64,000 bases of DNA, from NCBI RefSeq assembly GCF_900141985.1, contig NZ_FQZK01000019.1:1-64000 (forward strand), written 5' to 3'. Below the pieces are notes generated by a model. The model worked only from the letters and a program-made list of their open reading frames with translations, ran no database searches and had not been told where the DNA came from. Both the position numbers and the translations under genes were made by a program. The stretch is from Nocardiopsis flavescens. Its GTDB lineage: Bacteria > Actinomycetota > Actinomycetes > Streptosporangiales > Streptosporangiaceae. How positions within the stretch are numbered: position 1 is the stretch's first letter; each line of letters begins with the position of its first letter. Shown in pieces: positions 10,878 to 18,775 of this stretch.

Positions 10878-12620
10878 ATGGCCCTGCCCACCCGTGTCAA
10901 GCGCGCGAGTGAACGCCTCCTGCCCGCCTCCACCCGCGCCCGGCTGGAGGCCGAGCGCGACGCCGCCCGGGCCGCCGAGGCCGAGCGCAGACGGGCGGAG
11001 AAGGCCGCCCGCAGGCGCCGGGACCTCTTGGCCGCCGACCCCGATTTGCGCGGCGGGGACGCGGACGGGACCGGCCTGCTGGGCCGCACCGTCACCTCCT
11101 TCACCGCCCGCGGCGCCTCCGACCGCAACCTCGACCTGGTCACCGCCGCCCTGGACCGCGCCGGGATCGACCGCTTCCTGGTTCGCGGACGCTCCCCGCT
11201 GCGCCACGTCGTCGGGGTGCACCGCTCGGACCGGAAGCGCCTGCTGGACGCCATGCGCGAGCTCTACGGCACCAGCGCCCTGTACGCGGTCAAGCCCGGC
11301 CCCGGCGGATCGGTGGCAGCCGCCGACGCCTACATCGACGGCGCGCTGGACGAGCGGGTCAAGTCCGGGCTCGTCATCCGGTTCGCCGAGCGGCTGCTCT
11401 CCCCCACAGGGCGCGAGCTGGCCGGGTTCGAGTACGGGTGCGACGTGGAGTTCTGGCGCGAGGGCGCCGGCCTGTTGGAGCGCGAGGACTTCGAGTCCGT
11501 GCGCGCGCAGCTGCGGGCGCAGGCCCCGGACGGGGTGCTGGCCGACGCCTGGGTCGCCCCGCGCCGCAACCGGGTCTCCGACGTGCTGCCCGCCGCGGCT
11601 CGCGTGCCGGCCACCGTCACCGTGGCCGGACGGGCGCACCCGACCTTCGAGCCGTTCGCGTGGACGCCGGCGGACGAGGTGGCCTTCCCCGTCGACGCGG
11701 TCTACACCTGGGTGGACGGCGGCGACCCCGCCCACGCGGCCGGGCGCGCCCGCCACCGGGACGGGCGGGACGACACGCTGGCCGCGGGGGAGTCGCGGTT
11801 CACCAGCCGCGACGAGCTGCGCCACTCACTGCGGTCGCTGGAGATGTACGCGCCGTGGGTGCGGCACGTGTACCTGGTGACCGACGCCCAGGTCCCGGCC
11901 TGGCTGGACACCTCGGCACCGGGCATCACGGTGGTGGACCACCGCGACATCCTGCCCGCCACGGCGCTGCCCGCGTTCAACTCCCACGCCATCGAGACCG
12001 GGCTGCACCGCATCGAGGGGCTCTCGGAGCACTACCTGTACTTCAACGACGACGTGTTCCTGGCCCGCCCCGTGGGCGCCGAGCGGTTCTTCCACGCCGG
12101 CGGGGTGGCGCGCCTGCCGTTCTCCCCGCACCAGTTCGGGGTGGGCGAGCCCGTGGCCGCCGAGCCCGCGCCCAACTCGGCGGGCAAGAACGTGCGGGAG
12201 CTGCTGGCCGCCGATTTCGGACGGCACATCACCCACAAGTTCAAGCACGTCCCGCACCCGCAGGTCCGCTCGGTGATGCGCGAGCTGGAGGAGCGCTACG
12301 GCGAGGCGGTCGACCGCACGGCGCACAGCCGCTTCCGGTCCCCGGCCGACGTGGCGGTGGCGACCGCCCTGCACCACCACTACGCGCTGTTCACCGGGCG
12401 GGGCGTGCCGGGCGAGTACGCGATGCGCTACATCGACATCGGCAGGCCGGACGCGGCGGACAAGGTCGCGGCGCTGGAGGCCGACCCGGCGGCGGAGTTC
12501 TTCTGCCTCAACGACGTCGACACCCCGCCCGGGGGGCGGGAGGAAGCCGCCGCCCTCGTCCGGCGGGTCCTGGCCGACCGGTTCCCGTTCCCGTCCCGGT
12601 TCGAGAAGGACGACGCCTGA
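10878..12620 (+). CDS. Stealth family protein (sugar-phosphate transferase for surface polysaccharide)
   Basis: A 580-residue protein starting at ATG 10878 with GAAGGA eight bases upstream. The N-terminal ~60 residues are a charged Arg/Ala/Glu-rich probable coiled coil. The four Stealth conserved regions appear in order: CR1 VDAVYTWVDGGDP, CR2 with RFTSRDELRHSLRSLE and the YLYFNDDVF core, CR3 HITHKFKHVPHPQ, and CR4 FCLNDVD near the end. Family knowledge: Stealth proteins transfer hexose-1-phosphates during capsule or wall polysaccharide synthesis and are related to eukaryotic GlcNAc-1-phosphotransferase. Acceptor and donor cannot be told from sequence. It stands alone, divergent from the LamG/RHS pair. 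Confidence 0.9.
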   Translation: MALPTRVKRASERLLPASTRARLEAERDAARAAEAERRRAEKAARRRRDLLAADPDLRGGDADGTGLLGRTVTSFTARGASDRNLDLVTAALDRAGIDRFLVRGRSPLRHVVGVHRSDRKRLLDAMRELYGTSALYAVKPGPGGSVAAADAYIDGALDERVKSGLVIRFAERLLSPTGRELAGFEYGCDVEFWREGAGLLEREDFESVRAQLRAQAPDGVLADAWVAPRRNRVSDVLPAAARVPATVTVAGRAHPTFEPFAWTPADEVAFPVDAVYTWVDGGDPAHAAGRARHRDGRDDTLAAGESRFTSRDELRHSLRSLEMYAPWVRHVYLVTDAQVPAWLDTSAPGITVVDHRDILPATALPAFNSHAIETGLHRIEGLSEHYLYFNDDVFLARPVGAERFFHAGGVARLPFSPHQFGVGEPVAAEPAPNSAGKNVRELLAADFGRHITHKFKHVPHPQVRSVMRELEERYGEAVDRTAHSRFRSPADVAVATALHHHYALFTGRGVPGEYAMRYIDIGRPDAADKVAALEADPAAEFFCLNDVDTPPGGREEAAALVRRVLADRFPFPSRFEKDDA

Positions 12621-12814
12621 CCGGAGCTCCGGGGTCGCCGCACACGCTCGACGCGCGGATTCCCTTGTGCGGCAGCGGTTCCCGCGGATTCACCGGCATC
12701 ACACGGCCCCCGGCGGGGCAGGAGTGCCCTGGGCGCGCGTCCGACGCGGACGGGCGCCCCTTCCCCTGTCCGAGAGGGGGAGCCGACCGTCCCCCGACCC
12801 CTGGAGCCGAGAAC

Positions 12815-13567
12815 ATGATGGGCACGAGCCACGCCGCCACCGGAGTGCTGACCGGGGCGGCCGTGGGCACCCTGCTGGGCTCGCACGTCGCCGACCCCTT
12901 CATCTGCGCCGCCGTCGGGGCGGGCGCGGCGCTGCTCCCGGACCTGGACGAGCCGGGGTCGACGGTGGGCCGGTCGCTGGGGGTGGCGACGGAGGGCGTC
13001 TCCCGGCTGCTGCGCGCGGCGTCGCGCCGGGTGTACGAGGCGACCGGCACGGCCCGCGAGCTGGAGGCGGGCAAGGACGGCGGGCACCGGCACCTCACGC
13101 ACACCGTCCCCGCGGTCCTGGTGTTCGGGGCGCTGGCGTGGGGGCTCGCGGCGCTCGCCCCGCTGGGCACGGGCCTGGTGGTGTTCTCCATGGCGGCGCT
13201 CGGCCTGGGGACGGTGGCGCGGGCGATGACGAAGGTCGGGCCGCTGCGCAAGCGCAGGCTCGCGGCCTCGGTGATCGCGCTGCTGGTCGCCGCGGGCGCG
13301 GTGTTCGCGGACGGCGGTGCGGCGTGGCTGGTGGGGCTGACGGTGGCGGTGGGGGCGCTGACGCACGTCCTCGGTGACTGGCTCACCCGCAGCGGGGTGC
13401 CCCTGGCGTGGCCGTTCGTGGTGAACGGGAAGCGGTGGTGGATGTTCCGCAGCCCGGTCGCGTTCCACACCGGCAAGAGCCGGGTGGAGCCGGTGATCAT
13501 GTGGGGGTCGGTGGCCGCGTCCGGGGTGGCCCTGGCTCTGGGCCTGCCCGCGCTGCCGGGCGCCTGA
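12815..13567 (+). CDS. Metal-dependent hydrolase-like membrane protein (YdjM/DUF457 type)
   Basis: A 250-residue membrane protein starting at ATG 12815 (GGAG eight bases upstream; a second ATG follows directly). It begins MMGTSHAATG, with conserved histidine and aspartate clusters LLPDLDEPGS and GGHRHLTHT. Further on are an HVLGDWLTRSG segment and a WWMFRSPVAFHTGKS block near the C-terminus, the usual pattern of the YdjM/LexA-regulated membrane hydrolase family. Several hydrophobic helices lie between the His/Asp motifs. The substrate is unknown. It is probably monocistronic. Confidence 0.8.
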   Translation: MMGTSHAATGVLTGAAVGTLLGSHVADPFICAAVGAGAALLPDLDEPGSTVGRSLGVATEGVSRLLRAASRRVYEATGTARELEAGKDGGHRHLTHTVPAVLVFGALAWGLAALAPLGTGLVVFSMAALGLGTVARAMTKVGPLRKRRLAASVIALLVAAGAVFADGGAAWLVGLTVAVGALTHVLGDWLTRSGVPLAWPFVVNGKRWWMFRSPVAFHTGKSRVEPVIMWGSVAASGVALALGLPALPGA

Positions 13568-13879
13568 CCCGCCAAGCGCGGCGGGGCGGGGCGGGGCCGA
13601 CGGGGACAGCGGGGGCGGCGTCCCCGCGGGTCGGCCCCTCCCCCGCCTCCGTCACCGGAGGCGGCGCCTCCCGGCGGGATACAGGGCCCGGCCCGGGGCG
13701 CGCCGGGGAGCGGAACCCCGGGGCGCCGTGCCCTCCACCGGTGCTCTCCCAGCTCACGGGAAGTCCCCGGCATTGTTTGCACCGGACAAAACCACCCGAA
13801 CCGCGAATCATGCGCCACGGATCAGTTCTCTGTGAGAACATACAGACACCTCCACACCCTCCTGTCCAGGAGATGAGAA
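13568..13879. promoter_or_regulatory. Intergenic region upstream of the response-regulator unit
   Basis: About 310 bp without a convincing gene. The left part is GC-rich spacer after the hydrolase. The right part is AT-richer and carries a perfect palindrome GTTCTC-TGT-GAGAAC at 13825-13839. This lies about 40 bp before the start of the small ORF at 13880, which suggests promoter/operator DNA. Confidence 0.45.
13825..13839. promoter_or_regulatory. Palindromic operator candidate GTTCTC-TGT-GAGAAC
   Basis: Two perfect 6-bp inverted half-sites separated by TGT, in the AT-richer part of the gap upstream of the small ORF and response regulator. It could bind a dimeric regulator; the regulator is not identifiable. 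Confidence 0.4.
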
Positions 13880-14026
13880 GTGAGCTCCCGTCCCCGGAAC
13901 GCCCCTTCCCCGGCGCGCCGAAAAACGTCCCTGACCTGTACGTTCGACGACCGCTCGGACCGCTTCGGCGTCATCCTCCGCAAAAGCCCCTTCCATGGCG
14001 GGGGAAGCGACGGCGAAAAGAAGTAA
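13880..14026 (+). CDS. Candidate 48-residue basic protein upstream of the response regulator
   Basis: GTG 13880 is preceded by AGGAG with a 7-base spacer, an excellent ribosome binding site, and the frame runs 48 codons to TAA 14024. Third positions are mostly G/C. The product is basic with a central CTFDDRSDRFGVILRK segment and a Gly/Lys-rich end. The response regulator gene starts 34 bp later, so the two are likely co-transcribed. I recognise no family, and an untranslated leader remains possible. Confidence 0.45.
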   Translation: MSSRPRNAPSPARRKTSLTCTFDDRSDRFGVILRKSPFHGGGSDGEKK

Positions 14027-14060
14027 TCCGCTTTTCGGTTCGCGCGCAAAAGGAGTTTCA

Positions 14061-14777
14061 GTGAGCCCTCACCCCCCTTCCCCCGACCTGCCGTTTCCCG
14101 CGGAGGGCGCCGCGGACCCGGACGGCCCGATCCGGGTCATGGTCGTGGACGACCACGCCCTCTTCCGGCGCGGCCTGGTCTCCGTCCTGGACGAGGAGGC
14201 CGACATCAGCGTCGTCGGCGAGGCGGGGGACGGCCAGGAGGCCGTCCGGCTCGCCGCCGACTCCCGCCCGGACGTGGTCCTCATGGACGTGTGGATGCCG
14301 CACTCGCGCGGGATCGAGGCCTGCCCGCTCATCCGCGAGGCCGTCCCGCACACCAAGTTCATCATGCTCACCATGAGCGACGAGGAGGCCGACCTCTTCG
14401 ACGCGCTCAAGGTCGGCGCCAGCGGCTACCTCCTCAAGCAGATCGCCGTCACCGACATCTCGGAGACCATCCGCACCATCGCCGCCGGGCGTCCCTCCAT
14501 CAACTCCAGCATGGCCACCAAGCTCATCGGGGAGTTCGCGGAGCTGGCCAAGCAGGAGAGCACGCCGGAGACGCCGGTGACGCTCCCCCAGCTCACCCCC
14601 CGCGAGGCCGAGGTGCTCAAGCTCGTCGCCCGCTCGCTCAACAACCGCACGATCGGCGAGCGGCTGTTCATCACCGAGAACACCGTGAAGAACCACGTCC
14701 GCAACATCCTGGAGAAGCTCCAGGTCCACTCGCGCACCGAGGCCGCGATCTACGCGGTGCGGGCCGGCTACATGTGA
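14061..14777 (+). CDS. NarL/FixJ-type response regulator (LuxR C-terminal HTH)
   Basis: Start chosen at GTG 14061 because AGGAG lies five bases upstream; an upstream in-frame ATG at 13995 lacks a comparable site. The product has 238 residues. The receiver domain has the acidic pair D30-D31, phospho-acceptor D76 (VVLMDVWMP), the T/S region and the conserved lysine in SGYLLKQ. A linker is followed by a LuxR-type HTH at about 170-235 (LTPREAEVLKLVA ... TVKNHVRNIL). It acts as a cytoplasmic DNA-binding output regulator. No sensor kinase gene is adjacent, so it is orphan within this window. Confidence 0.93.
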   Translation: MSPHPPSPDLPFPAEGAADPDGPIRVMVVDDHALFRRGLVSVLDEEADISVVGEAGDGQEAVRLAADSRPDVVLMDVWMPHSRGIEACPLIREAVPHTKFIMLTMSDEEADLFDALKVGASGYLLKQIAVTDISETIRTIAAGRPSINSSMATKLIGEFAELAKQESTPETPVTLPQLTPREAEVLKLVARSLNNRTIGERLFITENTVKNHVRNILEKLQVHSRTEAAIYAVRAGYM

Positions 14778-14898
14778 CCCTCCCGCGGGCACGGCAGGCG
14801 GCGGGGCGCCCCGGCGCGGGCCCGCCGCGGACGCGCGCCCCGGGCGTCCCGGGACCGCGGACGGCGGGTCCGCCCGGCACCACCGGTACCGGGCGGAC

Positions 14899-14936
14899 CC
14901 CCGTGTCCCGCCGCGCGGGGGCGGCGGGACACGGGG
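14899..14936. terminator. Bidirectional terminator hairpin, 16-bp perfect stem
   Basis: Arms 14899-14914 and 14921-14936 are exact reverse complements with a 6-base GCGGGG loop. It sits between the convergent response regulator (+) and LPMO (-) genes, so it can end both transcripts. There is no T-tract, as is usual in high-GC actinomycetes. Confidence 0.85.
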
Positions 14937-14949
14937 CCGCGCTCGGCCG

Positions 14950-15501
14950 CTAGCTGCGGATGTTGACGTCCACGCAGGCGTAGAAGGCGTTGCCCGTGTC
15001 GGCGACGTTCCACCGGGCCAGCAGCTTGTGCCGCCCGCTGTACCCGGACAGGTCCACGGTGTGGGTGAACGACCACGGCGGACGGGCGCCGTTGTCGTTG
15101 AACACGGCCACCCGCTGGTTGCCGATGAAGTACTCCCAGGTGGAGGTGGAGTGCGCCGCCGTGATGGTCCAGGTGAAGTTCTGCACGCGGCTGACGTCGG
15201 TCACCCGCCAGCCCCGGCCGTCGTCGTTCAGCTCGGAGAAGCGGCCCACGCCGCCGTCGCACCGCATGAGCCCCTTGGGGCCCTCGACGCTCTGCGGCTC
15301 CCACTGGATGCCGCCGCACTGGACGATGCCCGCGGCGCACTGGGCCTGGCGGCTCATCGGGTTGGAGATGTAGCCGTGGGCGTTGGCCGTTCCGACGGGC
15401 ATCAGGCCCAGGAACAGCGTGGTCGCGGCGGCCAGGGCCGCCGCTGCGCGGAGTCGGTGGGTCTTGCGGGGGCGGGGGGTCTGGGACGTGCGGATCGACA
15501 T
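14950..15501 (-). CDS. Secreted AA10 lytic polysaccharide monooxygenase
   Basis: A 183-residue precursor with ATG at 15501 and GAAGGA seven bases upstream. A signal peptide (basic N-region, AAALAAATTLFLGL core) ends ..GTANA before His42. Cleavage there frees the N-terminal histidine (HGYISNP), which with His117 (ITAAHSTS) forms the copper histidine brace. The WEYFI and NAFYACVDV segments fit the small single-domain AA10 fold. Family role: oxidative cleavage of crystalline chitin or cellulose outside the cell. No carbohydrate-binding module is present. Substrate specificity cannot be read from the sequence. Confidence 0.93.
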   Translation of the reverse strand: MSIRTSQTPRPRKTHRLRAAAALAAATTLFLGLMPVGTANAHGYISNPMSRQAQCAAGIVQCGGIQWEPQSVEGPKGLMRCDGGVGRFSELNDDGRGWRVTDVSRVQNFTWTITAAHSTSTWEYFIGNQRVAVFNDNGARPPWSFTHTVDLSGYSGRHKLLARWNVADTGNAFYACVDVNIRS

Positions 15502-16149
15502 GAGGGGGTCCTTCGGTCATGGATCGCTGCCCGGCGCCGCGGAGGCCGGGAGGTAGCGGGAATCCGATGGGGGGAGTCCCGGGCCGGTACCGGCCCGGGG
15601 CGAAGGTGAGCGCTCGGGGAGGGGACCGCGTGGACCGGTCCCCGTGACTCAAGGGGTTCCCCCTCGGGGAACCCGGTAACCGGCCGATGACGGATCGTCG
15701 GATCCGCTGGTGGCGCGCGGTGCGCGGGCCGGACCGGACCACGGACAGGACCAGTCGGGGACGCCCCGCGGGTGGTACGCACGGGACGGCCGGGCACGGG
15801 GGAAGCGGAACTGGGAGAACCCGGCCGCGCCGCGGGGGTGGTTCACCCGCGCGCGGGGTGGACCAATCCCCTCCGGGCGGGGCCGGCCGTTAGACCTCAC
15901 CCCGGGGCCATATTCGCCTTCCCCCGGTGCGTGCGGGCGCCCCGGGCCTCCCACGGAGGGCGCACTGCCGGGCCCCGGAGCGGACGGCGGCGGAACGCCG
16001 CAGAGTGTCGGAACACCGCGCAGCGCGGGCGGGGCGGCCGGCGACACGGACGCGTCACCGGCACGCGCCGTGCGGCCCCCGGCACACCCGCCCGGGCCCG
16101 CGGGCCCGGGGCCGCGCGGCCCGCGGGCCCGTCGTCCCCCCGGCGCGGG
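15502..16149. promoter_or_regulatory. Long upstream region of the LPMO gene with two stacked inverted repeats
   Basis: About 650 bp without a supported gene. Near the LPMO start are two perfect inverted repeats: 15621-15643 (8-bp arms GGGGACCG/CGGTCCCC, 7-base loop) and 15654-15674 (9-bp arms GGGTTCCCC/GGGGAACCC, 3-base loop). They could be operators or leader structures. The rest, toward 16149, is extremely GC-rich with short palindromes and no coding signal. Confidence 0.4.
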
Positions 16150-16176
16150 GCGGATCCGCGTTCGCAGCGGACCCGC
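16150..16176 (-). terminator. Terminator hairpin after the 72-residue membrane protein gene
   Basis: Arms GCGGATCCGC (16150-16159) and GCGGACCCGC (16167-16176) pair over 10 positions with one G-T wobble around a 7-base loop, six bases beyond the stop codon of the minus-strand gene. Confidence 0.6.
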
Positions 16177-16182
16177 CCCGTG

Positions 16183-16401
16183 TCACTTGGAGGCTTCTTC
16201 GAGCTTGAGGGCGACCCCCAGGGCGAAGAAGGTCGGGGCCCACTCCCCGACGAAGAGGCCCCACCGGTCGGCCCGGTCCGTGTCCGCGTCCTCCTTCTTC
16301 TTCGAGACGACCCAGGCGGCCACCGACAGGCCGATGCTGGCGAATCCGGCCGCGTAGGCCAGCTCAGAGGTGACGCCCATCTCGGACAGCTTCTTGATCA
16401 T
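16183..16401 (-). CDS. Small conserved actinobacterial membrane protein (72 aa)
   Basis: ATG 16401 is preceded by GGAGG with a 5-base spacer. The product begins MIKKLSEMGVTSELAYAAG, contains a first transmembrane segment (FASIGLSVAAWVV), a charged KKKEDADTDRADR loop and a second weaker hydrophobic stretch (WAPTFFALGVAL). This pattern (EMG start, DRWG.FVGEWAPTF block) is one I associate with small unnamed proteins of streptomycete relatives. Function unknown. It is divergent from the DUF6098 gene. Confidence 0.75.
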   Translation of the reverse strand: MIKKLSEMGVTSELAYAAGFASIGLSVAAWVVSKKKEDADTDRADRWGLFVGEWAPTFFALGVALKLEEASK

Positions 16402-16592
16402 GGTGTCCTCCAACCGTTGCGGGACAGGTCCCCGTGCCACTGCCCAGGCGGGCCCCGGATACGGCAAGCTGCGTGCAAACGATGGGGCGTGTTCCCCGGT
16501 CCGTGCCCGTGGACGGGAGAAGGAGAGGCCCGGGGCAGGGCGGCCCGGAACGGGCCGGGCATGGGGGCGGGCCCGCGGGGTAGGCGGCGGGC

Positions 16593-17048
16593 ATGGGCGA
16601 GAACACGACAGGGGACCACGCGGGCGGCGGCCTGCCGGTGGTGCGGGACCTGCGCGCGCTGGCGGTGCTCGTGGCCGATCCGCGCCCGCTCCACCTGCGC
16701 TACTCGGACGGCCCCGACCAGGACGCCGCCGCCGTCGGCAGGGACTACGAGAGCGGCCTCGAACTACCCGGCCTGTCGGTGACGCCTCTGACCCCGGAGC
16801 CCTGGTGGACCCGCCCGGTGGAGGACTGGCTCGCCCGCCAGGTGCGCAAGTACGCCCCCCTGGCCGAGGAGGACTCCGGCCGGTTCGGGTGGGTCCTGCG
16901 CGGGCGGACGGTCGCCCACGGCCCCGACCACGAACCCCTGCTGGACCGGGTCGAGCCCGTCGCACGCCTGTCGGACGCGGTCATGGACGAGGCCCTGGAG
17001 AGGTACCGGCTGAGGTTCGAGGCGGGGCGCGGGCCGACCGACGGCTGA
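16593..17048 (+). CDS. DUF6098-like protein
   Basis: A 151-residue soluble protein with ATG at 16593. It has the order of motifs I associate with DUF6098: VRDLRALAVLVADPRPLHLRYSDG, the central LPGLSVTPLTPEPWW, and a GPDHEPLLDRVEPVARL block near the C-terminus. Function unknown. It stands alone between divergent and convergent neighbours and ends in a GC-rich hairpin. Confidence is high for coding and moderate for the family name. Confidence 0.75.
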   Translation: MGENTTGDHAGGGLPVVRDLRALAVLVADPRPLHLRYSDGPDQDAAAVGRDYESGLELPGLSVTPLTPEPWWTRPVEDWLARQVRKYAPLAEEDSGRFGWVLRGRTVAHGPDHEPLLDRVEPVARLSDAVMDEALERYRLRFEAGRGPTDG

Positions 17049-17050
17049 GA

Positions 17051-17080
17051 CGGCGGCCCGGGGCCGGGGCCCGGCCGCCG
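17051..17080 (+). terminator. GC-rich hairpin after the DUF6098 gene
   Basis: CGGCGGCCCGGG pairs with CCCGGCCGCCG around GCCGGGG with one bulged C. It begins three bases beyond the stop codon at 17048 and faces the convergent HNH gene. Confidence 0.5.
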
Positions 17081-17164
17081 GACTCGCCGCCGTGCCCGGC
17101 GTCCGGGCGTCACGCCCGGGGCCCGCTCGGCGGGCGCCGGGCGCCGGACCCCGCCCGTCGTGCG

Positions 17165-17902
17165 TCAGGGCGCGGGCTCGGTCTCCACGACCTCGTCCGG
17201 GCAGTCCTGCGCGAGGGCGAGCAGGGCGTCCCGCTCGGCGGTGTCCACCGACAGGCCCCACCGGGTCTTGACCGTGGTCCACTCGGCGGCGTACCGGCAG
17301 TGCACCTCCGCTGCGGCGGGCATCCACTCGGACGGGTCCTTGTCGGACTTGCTGCGGTTCTGGCGGGCGGTGACGGCGACCAGGGCCACCGGCTCGCCCA
17401 GGTCGTTGGCGTAGTCGCGGCGCCGGGCGGTCGTCCACTGCGAGGCGCCGGAGTCCCACGCCTCGGCGAGCGGCACCATGTGGTCGATGTCCAGGCCCCG
17501 GGCCTCGGTCACCGTCTCGCCGTCGTAGTAGGAGGACCACTCGCCGCCGGAGATGCGGCACCGCTCCCCCACCTCGGGCGCGACCACCGCCTCCTCCAGC
17601 AGGACCTCGGCCCGGGTGTTGCAGCCGTCGCGGTCGGCATCCACCCAGTGCGGGAAGAGCGAGCGGTCGTAGCCCTCCCGGCTCTCGTCGGCCACGGGCA
17701 GGGCGTCGACCGCCTCGGCCAGGGGTACGGCGGCCGAGACGGCGGGGGCGGCGGGGTCCTGTACGTCAGCGGGAACCTGCACGTCGGCGGGGAACTGCAC
17801 GTCGGCGCGGGCGTCGGTCTGGGCCTGGGCCTGCGCCGGGAGTGCCACGAGCACCGCCACGGCGGCGGCGGTGAGGAAGGAGAAACGCGTCGTCAGGGAC
17901 AC
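17165..17902 (-). CDS. Secreted HNH endonuclease (GmrSD/DUF1524-type C-terminal domain)
   Basis: A 245-residue precursor starting at GTG 17902. The signal peptide (LTTRFSFLTAAAVAVLVALPAQA) is followed by a low-complexity stretch with the imitative repeat ADVQFPADVQVPADVQD. The catalytic domain covers about 85-235: HWVDADRDGCNTRAEVL, the core DIDHMVPLAEAWDSG with the catalytic histidine, and the RNRSKSDKDPSEWMP asparagine region, typical of HNH/DUF1524 nucleases secreted by actinomycetes. Extracellular DNA degradation, for nutrition or defence, is the usual inference. Monocistronic by spacing. Confidence 0.88.
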   Translation of the reverse strand: MSLTTRFSFLTAAAVAVLVALPAQAQAQTDARADVQFPADVQVPADVQDPAAPAVSAAVPLAEAVDALPVADESREGYDRSLFPHWVDADRDGCNTRAEVLLEEAVVAPEVGERCRISGGEWSSYYDGETVTEARGLDIDHMVPLAEAWDSGASQWTTARRRDYANDLGEPVALVAVTARQNRSKSDKDPSEWMPAAAEVHCRYAAEWTTVKTRWGLSVDTAERDALLALAQDCPDEVVETEPAP

Positions 17903-18014
17903 GGAGGGCCTTTCACTTTCGAGTTTTCACCATGGGTGATTGCACCGTGATTCTCTGTGCTCTACGGGGGCGGGGGCGGGCGGCGCGCGGGGCGCGGGGG
18001 GATCTTCCCGGTAT

Positions 18015-18038
18015 GCCCCCGCACCCCGTGCCGGGGGC
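18015..18038 (-). terminator. Hairpin after the Nramp/PRC operon
   Basis: GCCCCCG (18015-18021) pairs with CGGGGGC (18032-18038). The stem is lengthened by CAC/GTG inside the loop. It lies 24 bp beyond the last stop codon of the minus-strand operon. Confidence 0.6.
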
Positions 18039-18061
18039 TCCGCGAGCGGGGCCGGCGGCCC

Positions 18062-18391
18062 TCAGGAGTCGTCGCGCCAGCGGCGGGGCAGCGACTGGTG
18101 GTCCACCCCGATCTCCACCCGGTCCTCCCGCAGCGCCACCACGTCCTTCCACTCCACGTAGCGCTCGTGGCGGCGCAGCCAGCCCAGCAGGTGCCCCCAC
18201 GGGGTGGGCGGCGCCAGGGAGTCCCCGTACCCGAAGCGCCCGGCGATCGCCGAACGGCCCACCACCAGGCCCAGGACCGTGTAGGCGCCCTCCCGGTGGC
18301 GCACCACGATGTCCTGCACCGAGCCGGCCTCGCGCCCGTTGCGGTCCACGACCCGCAGGCCGATCAGCTCGCCGGCGCGCAGCCGCCTCAC
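18062..18391 (-). CDS. PRC-barrel domain protein, second of a pair
   Basis: A 109-residue protein; its ATG overlaps the stop of the preceding gene by 4 bases (ATGA, 18388-18391), indicating translational coupling. It begins RAGELIGLRVVDRNGREAGSVQDIVVRH, the PRC-barrel beta pattern (binding or maturation modules, RimM and photosynthetic reaction-centre H types). A WGHLLGWLRRHERYVEWKDVV block follows. It is the last gene of the operon lipoprotein-Nramp-PRC-PRC. A role in regulating or assembling the transporter is inferred from position only. Confidence 0.75.
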   Translation of the reverse strand: MRRLRAGELIGLRVVDRNGREAGSVQDIVVRHREGAYTVLGLVVGRSAIAGRFGYGDSLAPPTPWGHLLGWLRRHERYVEWKDVVALREDRVEIGVDHQSLPRRWRDDS

Positions 18392-18774
18392 CGCCGGCCC
18401 CCGGGGATCCGGGCGAGCACGCGGCGTCCGAGCCAGTCCTCCAGGGGACGCATGCCCCGTGGCGCGGGCGTGGACAGGACGGTGGCGGGCACGAACCGCT
18501 CCACGTCGCCGACCGGGATGCGGGTGGGCTCCTCGTCCGGGGGCCGCAGGCGCGCCAGGACCGTCTCCCAGAACCCGCCGAGGCGGCCGGCGATCCTGGG
18601 GCCCAGGGCGGCGGTGTCGCCGACCAGCGCCGTCATGGCGGGCAGCTCCCCCGAGGTCCAGGTGAACTCCACATCGTCGACCTTGGCCACGTTCACGCCC
18701 TCGGCGTCGACGATCTGGCGGTCCAGGACGGTGAACCCGATCCGGAACACCGCCCCGTCGTCTCGGTCGGACAT
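18388..18774 (-). CDS. PRC-barrel-like protein, first of a pair
   Basis: A 128-residue protein one base downstream of the Nramp stop. It contains GFTVLDRQIVDAEGVNVAKVDDVEF, a PRC-barrel-like start, then a helical stretch and RIPVGDVERFVP, which resembles the second part of such domains. The C-terminal ~30 residues are basic. Coupled to its neighbours by a 1-base gap upstream and a 4-base overlap downstream. Function unknown. Confidence 0.7.
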   Translation of the reverse strand: MSDRDDGAVFRIGFTVLDRQIVDAEGVNVAKVDDVEFTWTSGELPAMTALVGDTAALGPRIAGRLGGFWETVLARLRPPDEEPTRIPVGDVERFVPATVLSTPAPRGMRPLEDWLGRRVLARIPGGRR

Positions 18775-18775
18775 C

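Noticed and set aside
12428..13818. Minus-strand frames opposite the membrane hydrolase and Stealth genes
   Set aside because: Arg/Pro-rich nonsense typical of antisense to GC-rich genes.
15621..15643. DasR-type dre site upstream of the LPMO
   Set aside because: The inverted repeat contains GGACCGGTCC-like sequence but does not match the remembered TGGTCTAGACCA core closely enough.
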